From Deltaproteobacteria bacterium (GTDB lineage Bacteria; Desulfobacterota; JADFXK01), in NCBI GenBank assembly GCA_015233295.1, contig JADFYC010000006.1, forward strand, positions 1 through 29,317: DNA of 29,317 nt, given 5' to 3'. Numbering within the stretch: position 1 is the stretch's first letter; every line of letters starts with the position of its first letter. The notes under the pieces are model-generated. The model made no database searches and was not told the DNA's origin. It saw only the letters and a list, made by a program, of their open reading frames with translations. The position numbers and the translations under genes are program-made. This document shows, one piece after another, positions 7,453 through 15,496 of this stretch.

Positions 7453-7674
7453 CTATATGATAGAGTCTATTTTTTTGATTAGCAATTCGAGCTCTGTGAT
7501 GATTCGATCCTTTTCGGTTTGATTAAGCAATTCAGCTTGGGGTTTAAGTCTAATCTTTTCTGTCAGCTTACCTAGTTGTATAGCTAATTCTTCGTTTTCT
7601 AGAGACAGCCTGCGGTAACCAGCCACCAGGCGTTTAACCATATCCTCCAGCAAGTCAATCCGGTTGGGCTCCAT
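7453..7674 (-). CDS. zapB: Small coiled-coil protein, ZapB-like
   Basis: The 73-residue protein is almost wholly alpha-helical with heptad-like leucine and isoleucine spacing (DLLEDMVKRLV, ENEELAIQLGKLTEKI, ELELLIKKIDSII), the expected make-up of ZapB-type coiled coils that join ZapA and thicken the Z-ring. Sequence of such short proteins is weakly conserved, so the name rests mainly on the position 12 bases upstream of zapA and on size. There is a possible central break at the proline near residue 44. The ATG has GAGGAT upstream and a promoter candidate lies 30-58 bases before it. Confidence 0.7.
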   Translation of the reverse strand: MEPNRIDLLEDMVKRLVAGYRRLSLENEELAIQLGKLTEKIRLKPQAELLNQTEKDRIITELELLIKKIDSII

Positions 7675-7703
7675 CTCTGATCCTCATCAACCCGTCCCAT
7701 ATA

Positions 7704-7732
7704 TGTTAACCTATTTTCAGAATAAAAGTCAA
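7704..7732 (-). promoter_or_regulatory. Promoter candidate for zapB-zapA-6S RNA
   Basis: On the minus strand TTGACT (7727-7732) and TTAACA (7704-7709) are spaced by 17 bases. The same -10 hexamer and spacing recur in the rpmH promoter candidate. It is located in the 96-base gap after the GlmU-like gene, just upstream of zapB. Confidence 0.45.
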
Positions 7733-7770
7733 GCGATAGTTTGCACCATCGATTGCAGGACGGGAGGGGT

Positions 7771-8787
7771 TCAACGCCTGGTTATACCAACGGCCGGCCT
7801 AAAACATACGGTCCCATCCGGGATAGACTCACCGTCGACGAGTGTAAAGGATTTGATCATAACCCGGTCACCTATGATCGCATCTTTGATTAAACAAAAC
7901 GGCTCGACATGACAGGCTTGGCCGAGCTGAGTTCGGCCTTCCAAGATGGTGTGCGGATAGATCACGGTGTCACGGCCCAGTGTCACTTGCGGGCCGACAA
8001 AGACAGTCTGTTCGCCGATGATACTGACACCATCGAGCATCCATTTGCGCAGTCGTTTCAGATTAAGATGACTTTCGGCCTGGGCCAGATCCACTCTGGT
8101 GTTGATGCCCTTCACTTGGACCGAATCTTCGACGCAAAAGGCAGTCACTCGAAGCCCCCGGGTGGAAGCCAGCCCCACAATATCTGTCAGATAATATTCC
8201 CCGGCCTTATTATCATCCTTGATTTCATTTACCAGGCTGAAGAGAAGACGGGAGTCGACCAAATAGATGCCCGTGTTGATCTCTGTTATCCGAAGCTGAG
8301 CAGGCGTGGCGTCCTTATGTTCAACAATGGCCGAAACCGACCCTTGATCGTTTTTTATAATCCGGCCATAGCCTGAAGGATTGTCAATTTGGACAGTCAT
8401 CACACTAATGCCGGCAGATGTTTCCAGGTAATGGCGGTAGAAGCTTTCGAGGGTAGCCTGTTCCAACAATGGCACGTCGCCACACAAGACAATAACCGGG
8501 CCGTCAAAAGAGGCCATAACATCAGCACAGCATTTGACCGCATGACCGGTGCCCCTCTGGGATTCCTGGAGAACCATGGTCAAAACCGGATTATCAAAGA
8601 CTTGTCGGACCCGATCGGCTTGATACCCGATAACCACATGAATGTTTTTGAGACCACAGAGTAACAACGTCTCAATCACATAAGAAAGTATAGGCCGGCC
8701 GGAAAGAGGATGAAGAACTTTGGCCAGGCCGGACTTCATTCGAGTCCCTTGGCCTGCGGCTAGAACAATGGCAGAAACATCTTTCAC
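7771..8787 (-). CDS. GlmU-like UTP-sugar-1-phosphate nucleotidyltransferase with shortened C-terminus
   Basis: The N-terminal 225 residues match the GlmU pyrophosphorylase domain, which makes UDP-GlcNAc from UTP and GlcNAc-1-phosphate for peptidoglycan and LPS. Seen motifs are IVLAAGQGTRM (about 7-17), K23, GTGHA, CGDVPLL and NTGIY. A left-handed beta-helix follows, but it ends after about five coils at 338 residues instead of about 450. The acetyl-CoA-binding coils and the catalytic His, Lys, Tyr and Asn residues known in E. coli GlmU are missing. Only 96 bases separate the stop codon from zapB, so this is not a frameshifted full gene. I prefer GTG 8787 (GGGTGA 5 bases upstream); TTG 8805 would place the start inside a terminator T-run. 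It may be a paralogue of a full GlmU elsewhere, or the acetyltransferase is a separate protein. Confidence 0.8.
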   Translation of the reverse strand: MKDVSAIVLAAGQGTRMKSGLAKVLHPLSGRPILSYVIETLLLCGLKNIHVVIGYQADRVRQVFDNPVLTMVLQESQRGTGHAVKCCADVMASFDGPVIVLCGDVPLLEQATLESFYRHYLETSAGISVMTVQIDNPSGYGRIIKNDQGSVSAIVEHKDATPAQLRITEINTGIYLVDSRLLFSLVNEIKDDNKAGEYYLTDIVGLASTRGLRVTAFCVEDSVQVKGINTRVDLAQAESHLNLKRLRKWMLDGVSIIGEQTVFVGPQVTLGRDTVIYPHTILEGRTQLGQACHVEPFCLIKDAIIGDRVMIKSFTLVDGESIPDGTVCFRPAVGITRR

Positions 8788-8803
8788 CTTTGTCACCCGG
8801 AAC

Positions 8804-8839
8804 AAAAAAAAAGGGCAAGACCTGGGCGGCCCTGCCCTT
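8804..8839 (-). terminator. Intrinsic terminator of the ATP synthase operon
   Basis: On the minus strand AAGGGCA (8833-8839) pairs with TGCCCTT (8811-8817); the loop contains a further GGGC/GCCC pairing. Nine T follow directly (8804-8812). It starts 17 bases after the atpC stop codon. The GlmU-like gene begins only about 17 bases behind the T-run. Confidence 0.9.
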
Positions 8840-8856
8840 AGGAATCAAGTTAGACG

Positions 8857-9288
8857 TCACATTCTCTTTTTGGACGCGATGCTTATTCTAGCTATGGCCC
8901 GTCGCAAGGCCGCCTCAGCCCTGGCGAAATCAATAGCTTCATCTTTTGCAGCCTGGGCCACTCGCTTTTCGGCCCTTTCTCTGGACCGCCTGGCTCGCTC
9001 AAGGTCAATCTTTTCCGGTGGTTCGGCCGCATCCGCGAGGATCGTCATCTTATTGTTGGAGACCTCAGCAAAACCGCCTGAGATAAAAAGGCGTTCCTCT
9101 TCCTTACCGACCCTATACCTCATTTCCCCAACCTGCAATGAGGTCAAAAACGGAATGTGACTAACCAGCACGCCGAATTCGCCCATTACCCCAGGGGCGA
9201 CAGCAATATCGACGACTTTGCTGACGACCATCCTGCTGGGTGTAACCACCTCCAGCAGAAGCCTATGTTCCAAGTGCTTCTCAGTCAT
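8857..9288 (-). CDS. atpC: F1Fo ATP synthase epsilon subunit
   Basis: Epsilon forms the lower end of the central rotor stalk and inhibits ATP hydrolysis when its C-terminal helices extend. The 143-residue protein has the N-terminal beta-sandwich (about 8-92; typical LEVVTPSRMVV, the GEFGVLVSHIPFLTSL loop and FISGGFAEVSNNKMTILAD) and the two-helix C-terminal domain (about 95-143). GGTGAT lies upstream of the ATG. It is the last gene of the operon, 27 bases after atpD, and is followed directly by an intrinsic terminator. Confidence 0.97.
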   Translation of the reverse strand: MTEKHLEHRLLLEVVTPSRMVVSKVVDIAVAPGVMGEFGVLVSHIPFLTSLQVGEMRYRVGKEEERLFISGGFAEVSNNKMTILADAAEPPEKIDLERARRSRERAEKRVAQAAKDEAIDFARAEAALRRAIARISIASKKRM

Positions 9289-9315
9289 TTAATCACCGTC
9301 CCTTTTTTACGGCTA

Positions 9316-10722
9316 TCATCCGGCCATCTTCTTGGCTTTGGCAACAACTTCTTCAATCCCGCCAACCATGTAAAAAGCCTGTTCGGGAAGGTCGTCATAT
9401 TTTCCGTCACAAATATCCTTGAAGCTCCGCACGGTTTCAGGGACCGACACAAACGCGCCGGGTGTCCCGGTAAATTGTTCGGCCACGTGAAACGGCTGTG
9501 ACAGGAAGCGTTGGATTCTTCTGGCTCGAGCCACCGTCACTTTGTCTTCATCGGATAGCTCGTCCATACCTAAGATGGCGATAATGTCCTGGAGATCCTT
9601 ATACTTTTGGAGGATCTGCTGAACACGTCGGGCGGTGAGATAGTGTTCCTCTCCGACATAGTTGGGATCGAGAATTCGAGAGGAGGAGTCAAGTGGATCA
9701 ACCGCTGGATAGATACCTAATTCAGCGATAGGCCGGGAAAGAACGACTGTCCCGTCTAAGTGGGCAAACGTCGTGGCCGGGGCCGGGTCAGTCAAGTCGT
9801 CGGCCGGAACGTAAACGCACTGGACAGACGTGATTGAGCCTTTATTGGTTGAGGTGATCCGTTCCTGGAGTTCACCAAGGTCGGTACCCAGAGTCGGTTG
9901 ATAACCAACGGCCGAGGGAATACGGCCAAGCAAGGCTGAAACCTCAGCGCCGGCCTGAGTAAACCGGAAGATATTGTCAACGAACAAGAGGACGTCTTGT
10001 CCCTGTTCATCCCGGTAATACTCTGCAGCGGTCAGAGCAGATATGGCCACCCGAGCTCGCGCTCCAGGCGGTTCGGTCATCTGACCATAGATCAAAGCGG
10101 CTTTGCTGATAACGCCGGATTCTTTCATTTCTAAGTAAAGATCGTTCCCTTCACGGGTTCTTTCACCGACGCCGGCAAAGACAGAGATACCACCATGATG
10201 CATGGCGATATTGTGAATCATTTCCATCATCACGACCGTCTTACCAACGCCGGCCCCGCCGAACATCCCCATCTTACCGCCACGAGGAAAAGGAACCAAC
10301 AAGTCGATAACCTTGACACCCGTCTCCAAGACTTTGACGGTTGTATCTTGGTCGACGAAGGCTGGAGCATGGCGATGGATCGGCATGTATATGTCGGACT
10401 TGATCTCGCCCAACCCGTCCACCGGCCGGCCGACCACGTTCAGCACCCGGCCCAGGCAGGAGTCGCCAACCGGCATCATGATCGGATTGCCCGTATCGGT
10501 AACTTCCATGCCCCGGACCAAACCATCGGTGGTGTCCATGGCGATACACCGGACAACGTTGTCTCCAAGATGCTGGGCCACTTCAATGATAAGATTACCG
10601 GGCTCATCACTAATTGCAGGGTTGGATATACTTAAGGCAGTCAAAATCGACGGGAGCTTACCTTCCTCAAACTCCGCATCAACCACTGGCCCGATGACCT
10701 GATTTATTTTGCCTACGTTCAT
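9316..10722 (-). CDS. atpD: F1 ATP synthase beta subunit
   Basis: Beta carries the catalytic sites of the F1 hexamer. The 468-residue protein has the complete family layout: N-terminal beta barrel (1-75), nucleotide-binding domain with the P-loop GGAGVGKT at 155-162, the catalytic glutamate in GERTREGNDLY (E187), the Walker B region DVLLFVDNIFRFTQAG, and the C-terminal helical domain with the conserved DELSDED regulatory segment. Length and motifs show no defect. It is separated from atpG by 49 bases and from atpC by 27. Confidence 0.98.
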   Translation of the reverse strand: MNVGKINQVIGPVVDAEFEEGKLPSILTALSISNPAISDEPGNLIIEVAQHLGDNVVRCIAMDTTDGLVRGMEVTDTGNPIMMPVGDSCLGRVLNVVGRPVDGLGEIKSDIYMPIHRHAPAFVDQDTTVKVLETGVKVIDLLVPFPRGGKMGMFGGAGVGKTVVMMEMIHNIAMHHGGISVFAGVGERTREGNDLYLEMKESGVISKAALIYGQMTEPPGARARVAISALTAAEYYRDEQGQDVLLFVDNIFRFTQAGAEVSALLGRIPSAVGYQPTLGTDLGELQERITSTNKGSITSVQCVYVPADDLTDPAPATTFAHLDGTVVLSRPIAELGIYPAVDPLDSSSRILDPNYVGEEHYLTARRVQQILQKYKDLQDIIAILGMDELSDEDKVTVARARRIQRFLSQPFHVAEQFTGTPGAFVSVPETVRSFKDICDGKYDDLPEQAFYMVGGIEEVVAKAKKMAG

Positions 10723-10771
10723 ATTTTTTCACGGCCTCCCAGGAGTTTTAAGTAGTTTTATTCTTAGAATA

Positions 10772-11656
10772 TTACTTCAACGCCTCAGCGCCGCCGACGA
10801 TGTCCATCAACTCCTTGGTTATAGCCGCCTGCCGGGCCTTGTTATAAACCAGGGTAAGATTTTGGACCATTTCATTGCAGTTTTTGGTGGCGTTATCCAT
10901 AGACGCCATGCGGGCGGCATGTTCACTTGTCTCGGTCTGCAAGAAGGCATTATATATTTGTACACTTATGTGCTTAGGCAGCAGGTCGATCATCAGGCTT
11001 GCGGCTGAGGGTTCACACAAGTATTCCAAGGTGGGACCAAATTGGGCTGTCTCCGCTTGGTCCGGCGGAGTAATAGGAAGGAGCTTAATCACATCCGGCA
11101 CCTGTTTGCCCAGACTCAGAAAACGGGCGTAAACCAGGTAAACCTCGTCAACTACCGGTTCAGCTTCACTCAAAAAAGCTTTTATAAAGGAGTTGGCGAT
11201 GTTGTTGACAAGTCCAATTTCAACCCGGCCCAATACACCAATATGTTCCGCATTGATGGCGTACGGTTTTCTGCGGAAGAAATCTCGCCCTTTCTTGCCG
11301 ATGCAGGTCAGGTCAACTTCCAGGCCCGCAGCCTGCTTTTGCTTGAGCAGCTTCTCCGCCCGATTTATGAGATTCATATTAAAACTGCCGCACAGTCCCC
11401 TGTCGGAGGTCATTAAAACTACACGGATCCTTTTAACCTCTTCCTTGGGAGTCAGCAGCGGATGAATATCCGGCTCTAAACGCGAGGACAAGTTGCCCAG
11501 GACCTCGGAAAACTTACGAGCGTATGGTTCGAAGTTTTCCATCTTAGCCTGGGCCCCCCGCAGTCTTGCGGCAGCCACCATATTCATGGCCCGAGTGATC
11601 TGTTTGGTCTTTTTTACCGCCCCAATTTTTCGGAGAATATCTTTTAGAGTCGCCAT
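10772..11656 (-). CDS. atpG: F1 ATP synthase gamma subunit
   Basis: Gamma is the rotating central shaft between the c-ring and the alpha3-beta3 head. The 294-residue protein starts with the conserved helix MATLKDILRKIGAVKKTKQITRAMNMVAAARL and ends with ASMDNATKNCNEMVQNLTLVYNKARQAAITKEL, the two coiled-coil helices of the shaft. The central Rossmann-like domain contains TSDRGLCGSFN, a family signature. It is 34 bases downstream of atpA in the same operon. Confidence 0.97.
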   Translation of the reverse strand: MATLKDILRKIGAVKKTKQITRAMNMVAAARLRGAQAKMENFEPYARKFSEVLGNLSSRLEPDIHPLLTPKEEVKRIRVVLMTSDRGLCGSFNMNLINRAEKLLKQKQAAGLEVDLTCIGKKGRDFFRRKPYAINAEHIGVLGRVEIGLVNNIANSFIKAFLSEAEPVVDEVYLVYARFLSLGKQVPDVIKLLPITPPDQAETAQFGPTLEYLCEPSAASLMIDLLPKHISVQIYNAFLQTETSEHAARMASMDNATKNCNEMVQNLTLVYNKARQAAITKELMDIVGGAEALK

Positions 11657-11690
11657 AGGTTATCTTTCAGTCCGTTTGCCGGCTAGTTAG

Positions 11691-13199
11691 TTACGGTTGA
11701 AACACCTGTTTGAACTCTTTAAGAGCGTTAATCAGTTTTTCTTCTAACGCCGGTTCAATTTTCTTCTTGTCTGCGATTTCTTTGAGAAGATCCGGGTGTT
11801 TTGTTTCCATGAACTCCAGCATCTGACTTTCATAAGCAGCCATTGCCTCGACAGGATGCTCATCGAGAAAGCCTTTGGCCCCAGCAAACAAAATGGCGAC
11901 TTCATGCTCGGCCAGCATAGGTTTATATTGCGGTTGTTTCAAAACTTCAACCAAACGACGACCGCGATTTAATTGAGCCAGGGTATTCTTATCCAAGTCT
12001 GAGCCGAATTGGGCAAAGGCTTCCAGTTCCCGGTATTGAGCCAGGTCAAGACGCAAACTACCAGCCACCTGTTTCATTGCTTTGGTTTGGGCGGCGCCGC
12101 CGACCCGAGAGACCGAGAGACCGACGTTGATGGCGGGTCTAACACCGGAGAAGAACAGGCTTGGTTCGAGGTAAACCTGACCGTCCGTAATGGAAATAAC
12201 GTTGGTCGGGATATAGGCGGACACGTCACCGGCTTGAGTTTCGATGATCGGCAGGGCGGTTAAGGAACCGAATCCCAGCTTCTCATTTAATTTTGCAGCG
12301 CGTTCCAGCAGCCTGGAGTGGTTGTAAAAGATGTCGCCGGGGAAAGCTTCACGGCCCGGTGGCCGCCTGAGCAGCAGGGAGACCTGACGATAGGCCACAG
12401 CCTGTTTTGACAGATCGTCGTAAATGATCAGGGCATGGCGGCCGCTGTCTCGATAGTATTCACCGATGGCACAGCCGGCATAGGGAGCGATGTACTGCAT
12501 GGTGGCCGGGTCACTGGCGCAGGCGGCCACAACGGTCGTATACTCCATGGCGCCGTGCTGTTTAAAAATATCCACTACCTGGGCGACCGTAGATTTCTTT
12601 TGGCCAACGGCGACGTAGATACAATAAACATCAGTATTCTTCTGATTCAGAATGGCATCGACACAGACCGCAGTCTTGCCGATCTGCCGGTCGCCGATGA
12701 TCAATTCACGTTGGCCACGTCCGATGGGAGTCATGGCGTCAATGGCCTTGATCCCGGTATACATGGGTTCGTTGACGGGCGACCGGGCGATAACGCCTGG
12801 GGCAACCAGTTCCATCCGGCGAAACTCTTTAGCATCAATGGGGCCTTTGCCGTCAATAGGTAAACCTACAGCATCAATTACCCGTCCCAAGACCGCATCA
12901 CCAACGGGGACTTCAGCAATGCGCCCGGTTCTTTTGACGGTGTCGCCTTCTTTGATCTGACTGACATCGCCCATAATGGCCACACCGACGTTATCCTCTT
13001 CCAGATTCAGGCAAAGGCCGAAAATACCGCCGGGAAACTCAAGCATTTCCATGGCCATGGCCTTTTCGACACCATATACCCGGGCGATGCCGTCGCCAAC
13101 GGATAGAACGGTGCCCGTTTCGGAGACCTCTACCTTCTTATCATAATCCTTGATTTGGCCTCTTATAATCTGGCTTATTTCTTCAGCTTTGATTTCCAT
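11691..13199 (-). CDS. atpA: F1 ATP synthase alpha subunit
   Basis: Alpha forms the non-catalytic nucleotide sites and supplies an arginine finger to beta. The 502-residue protein has the N-terminal helix that contacts the delta subunit (MEIKAEEISQIIRGQI), the P-loop GDRQIGKT at 169-176, and the arginine-finger segment VGLSVSRVGGAAQTKAMK. Length is standard. Its ATG overlaps the atpH stop codon by one base, which points to coupled translation. Confidence 0.98.
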   Translation of the reverse strand: MEIKAEEISQIIRGQIKDYDKKVEVSETGTVLSVGDGIARVYGVEKAMAMEMLEFPGGIFGLCLNLEEDNVGVAIMGDVSQIKEGDTVKRTGRIAEVPVGDAVLGRVIDAVGLPIDGKGPIDAKEFRRMELVAPGVIARSPVNEPMYTGIKAIDAMTPIGRGQRELIIGDRQIGKTAVCVDAILNQKNTDVYCIYVAVGQKKSTVAQVVDIFKQHGAMEYTTVVAACASDPATMQYIAPYAGCAIGEYYRDSGRHALIIYDDLSKQAVAYRQVSLLLRRPPGREAFPGDIFYNHSRLLERAAKLNEKLGFGSLTALPIIETQAGDVSAYIPTNVISITDGQVYLEPSLFFSGVRPAINVGLSVSRVGGAAQTKAMKQVAGSLRLDLAQYRELEAFAQFGSDLDKNTLAQLNRGRRLVEVLKQPQYKPMLAEHEVAILFAGAKGFLDEHPVEAMAAYESQMLEFMETKHPDLLKEIADKKKIEPALEEKLINALKEFKQVFQP

Positions 13200-13750
13200 C
13201 AGGCAAACTCTCCCATTTTTAGAGATTCTTTCAAAGTCGCCAGTTGCGTCCTAACGCTTCCATCAAAGATGAGGTCGCCGACTTTAGCCGTCACCCCACC
13301 GATCAACGAGGGATCAATAGCAACATCAACCTCGACCTTTTTTTTGGTCACTAACTCAAGGGCCGAGATAATCCTTGTCCGAGCATCTGTCGTCATCTCA
13401 ACCGCGGAAGTGATATGAGCCCTGACAACGTTTGATATCGCGTCGGTAAGTTGGTGATAGTACTTAGTTATATATTGGATATAACCAATTCGGCGTTTCT
13501 CCAAGAGCAACTGCAAAAAATTATTAGCGATTACAGATAAACCAAGTTTATCCAACACGGCTCGCAAGACCATTTTCCTGGTCTCTTGATCGAATATCGG
13601 ATTTGAGACGGCCTGCAGGAAATCCGGGCTTTCCAGACACAGTTGGGAAAAAATATTTAGTTCTTGTCCATAGAGCTGGAGGTTACCGTCTTCCGTTCCG
13701 ATATTCAGCAGAGCCTTGGCGTAACGTTTGGAGATAGATAGGTTGGTCAA
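13199..13750 (-). CDS. atpH: F1 ATP synthase delta subunit (OSCP)
   Basis: Delta connects the peripheral stalk to the top of F1. The 183-residue protein has the N-terminal helical bundle (ISKRYAKALLNIGTEDGNLQLYGQEL) and the C-terminal beta region with the signature VEVDVAIDPSLIGGVTAKVGDLIFDGSVRTQL region near residues 140-172. It overlaps atpF by 4 bases (ATGA) and atpA by 1 base. Confidence 0.95.
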   Translation of the reverse strand: MTNLSISKRYAKALLNIGTEDGNLQLYGQELNIFSQLCLESPDFLQAVSNPIFDQETRKMVLRAVLDKLGLSVIANNFLQLLLEKRRIGYIQYITKYYHQLTDAISNVVRAHITSAVEMTTDARTRIISALELVTKKKVEVDVAIDPSLIGGVTAKVGDLIFDGSVRTQLATLKESLKMGEFA

Positions 13751-14361
13751 TTTGTCTCCCCCACTTTCGAGATGAAGTCATCAATCAGGCGAGCGTGGTC
13801 CGTCGGCTGGATTTCTCTTTCTAAGATATCTTTGGCGGTACGGGCGGCCAGTTCGGCAATTTCAGTGCGGAGAAGATTTTTGGCGTTACTAATTTCTTGC
13901 TTGATAGTATTTTGCGCCTGTTCTTGAATTCGCTTGGCCATCAGCTTGGCGCCGGCAATAATTCTTGCCCTTTCAGCCTCACCTTGGAGCCGGAACTCCT
14001 GGATGATTTTGTCCCGTTCTCCTTTGAGGACGGACAACCTCTGCTCATATTCCAGGTAGGCCAGCCGAACAGATTCCTTCTTAGCTTCGATATCTTGTAA
14101 CGTTCGTTTGATATCCTCTTGGCGGTGGCTAAAGAATTCCTTTATGGGCTTCCGGAGGACATAGATCAAGATGCCCATCAGCAGTACGAAGTTAACCGTT
14201 CTCTTAATTAGATCCCAGATTTTGGCGGAGTCATCGGCACCTTCGTGGCCGCCACCGCCCGAGGCCAGCGCCACAGAGTAAAGACCCACCAGCAGAACGG
14301 CGGCCAAAACCGTCGGCCAACCTTTTTTAATTATGGACTTCATCCGATTTGATTTTATCAT
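13747..14361 (-). CDS. atpF: Fo ATP synthase subunit b with extra N-terminal hydrophobic segment
   Basis: Subunit b forms the peripheral stalk that holds F1 against the stator. The 204-residue protein differs from the short E. coli form: it has two hydrophobic stretches, residues about 16-34 (TVLAAVLLVGLYSVALA, ending like a signal peptide) and about 52-68 (VNFVLLMGILIYVLRKP), joined by a glycine-rich, histidine-containing linker. The second is the usual membrane anchor; the rest is the charged stalk helix with a right-handed coiled-coil pattern. The first segment may be a cleaved signal peptide or a second transmembrane helix. AGAGGG lies 6 bases before the ATG at 14361. It overlaps atpF' and atpH by 4 bases each. 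Confidence 0.93.
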   Translation of the reverse strand: MIKSNRMKSIIKKGWPTVLAAVLLVGLYSVALASGGGGHEGADDSAKIWDLIKRTVNFVLLMGILIYVLRKPIKEFFSHRQEDIKRTLQDIEAKKESVRLAYLEYEQRLSVLKGERDKIIQEFRLQGEAERARIIAGAKLMAKRIQEQAQNTIKQEISNAKNLLRTEIAELAARTAKDILEREIQPTDHARLIDDFISKVGETN

Positions 14362-14786
14362 TTTATCCCTCTACCTAGAATCTTCTCGGCCATAGCCGTG
14401 GAAAAGGTCTCTGCCTGCGTCTCCAGTGATTTCTTGGCCTGGGAGAATTCGTCGGATATCTGGGCCGTTATCTTCTTAATTATTTCATCGGCCTTTTGAT
14501 TCGCCTCTTGCAGTAAGGATTTTTCGTCTTCCTTTGCTGAGGATTTGAGTCTGCTCTTTTCTTCCAACCCTTTCGCCTTGGCCAGGTCGAGGGCAGCCTT
14601 GATTTCTTCTTTCTTGCGGTTGATACTTTGCTCGAACTTATTGAGATCATTCTGCAAAGTTGCAATCCTTTGGCTGCGCTTCCGCAAGATTTCTCGGATC
14701 GGCCGATAGAGGAACATGTTTAAGAGCCAGACCAGAATGAGGAAATTTCCCATCTGGATGAATAGGGAAACGTCAATGCTAACCAT
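14358..14786 (-). CDS. atpF': Fo ATP synthase subunit b'
   Basis: This is the second b-type stalk protein, 142 residues, with one N-terminal membrane helix (about 5-26, FIQMGNFLILVWLLNMFLY) followed by the b-family motif RPIREILRKRSQRI and a long charged helix. Paired b and b' subunits, forming a heterodimeric stalk, are known from Alphaproteobacteria, cyanobacteria and many former Deltaproteobacteria. GGGGTGA stands before the ATG. It is the first gene of the operon; genes for subunits a (atpB) and c (atpE) are not in this window and must be elsewhere. Confidence 0.93.
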   Translation of the reverse strand: MVSIDVSLFIQMGNFLILVWLLNMFLYRPIREILRKRSQRIATLQNDLNKFEQSINRKKEEIKAALDLAKAKGLEEKSRLKSSAKEDEKSLLQEANQKADEIIKKITAQISDEFSQAKKSLETQAETFSTAMAEKILGRGIK

Positions 14787-14860
14787 GAATCACCCCGCTG
14801 GTGGAAATATTGATTAATAGGTTAGTTTAGTTGTAAAAACAGCACGCCAAACGGAAAAAA

Positions 14861-14889
14861 CCATTACCTTATTTTGGTTCATCTGTCAA
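14861..14889 (-). promoter_or_regulatory. Promoter of the ATP synthase operon, with upstream A-tracts
   Basis: On the minus strand a perfect TTGACA (14884-14889) is spaced by 17 bases from TAATGG (14861-14866). Upstream lie two A-tracts of seven (about 14893-14899 and 14912-14918), about 19 bp apart, a likely UP element or curved DNA. The leader to the atpF' start is about 70 bases. Confidence 0.55.
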
Positions 14890-14986
14890 AGGTTTTTTTG
14901 AAAACGATCCATTTTTTTCCCCTGCCTCGGCGCAACTCGTTGAGCTTCTTAGACGTCATGCCCGGCTACCGAGGCGATTGGGGCCA

Positions 14987-15391
14987 TCATTCCGGTCTCT
15001 CAGTATCAACCGGTCCTCCGCCAAGGGGTGAATCCTCTTTATCAGGCGCAGACATTTTAGAAAAACCTTCAAAAACGGCCCCTTCTTCGATGACCAGGCA
15101 GGGAGTTTCCACATTTCCGTAGAATCGCCCCGGCTCCTTTATTTCAACCCTCTCTCGGATGAACAAATCACCTTTCATCTCACCGCTGATTATAACTACG
15201 TCTGCCCGCACCTGGGAATTAATCTTTGCCGTCTGGCCGATAATTAATACCCCTGAGGAGTTTATTTCTCCGGTGAAAAGTCCATCGACCTGAACCGTAC
15301 CGGTAAAAGTTAGTTTCCCTTCCGATTCCGTGTCCTTCCCCAAGAAAGCTTTAATCTCTCCGATCTTATGCTTCTGGAACCTGTTCTTCAT
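14987..15391 (-). CDS. Bactofilin family cytoskeletal protein
   Basis: Bactofilins polymerise without nucleotide into rigid filaments, usually at the membrane, and guide cell shape, stalks or chromosome segregation factors. The 134-residue protein has a short basic N-terminal tail (MKNRFQKHKIGEIKAFLGKD), then the beta-helix core from about residue 20 to 112 with regularly spaced hydrophobic turns (GKLTFTGTVQVDGLFTGEI, VLIIGQTAKINSQVRADVVIISGEMKGDL, LVIEEGAVFEG), and a polar C-terminal tail rich in P, G and E. An AAGGGAG site precedes the ATG. It is located between rodA and atpF', so next to elongasome genes, which suits a shape role. No membrane segment is seen. Confidence 0.92.
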   Translation of the reverse strand: MKNRFQKHKIGEIKAFLGKDTESEGKLTFTGTVQVDGLFTGEINSSGVLIIGQTAKINSQVRADVVIISGEMKGDLFIRERVEIKEPGRFYGNVETPCLVIEEGAVFEGFSKMSAPDKEDSPLGGGPVDTERPE

Positions 15392-15496
15392 GTTCGGAAT
15401 CTCCCTTAAGCATCCATTTTATCCCCAACCTAGACCAATAACCTCTTGCGGCTGAGACACTAGACCCATGGACCAAATCTTGGAAAGCAAGAGCCG

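Noticed and set aside
7909..8376. 155-codon plus-strand open frame
   Set aside because: It is antisense to the GlmU-like gene, has no ribosome binding site or recognisable protein pattern, and its composition mirrors the real gene.
10195..10635. Long plus-strand frame opposite atpD
   Set aside because: Shadow of the highly conserved atpD; the histidine- and proline-rich translation has no domain features.
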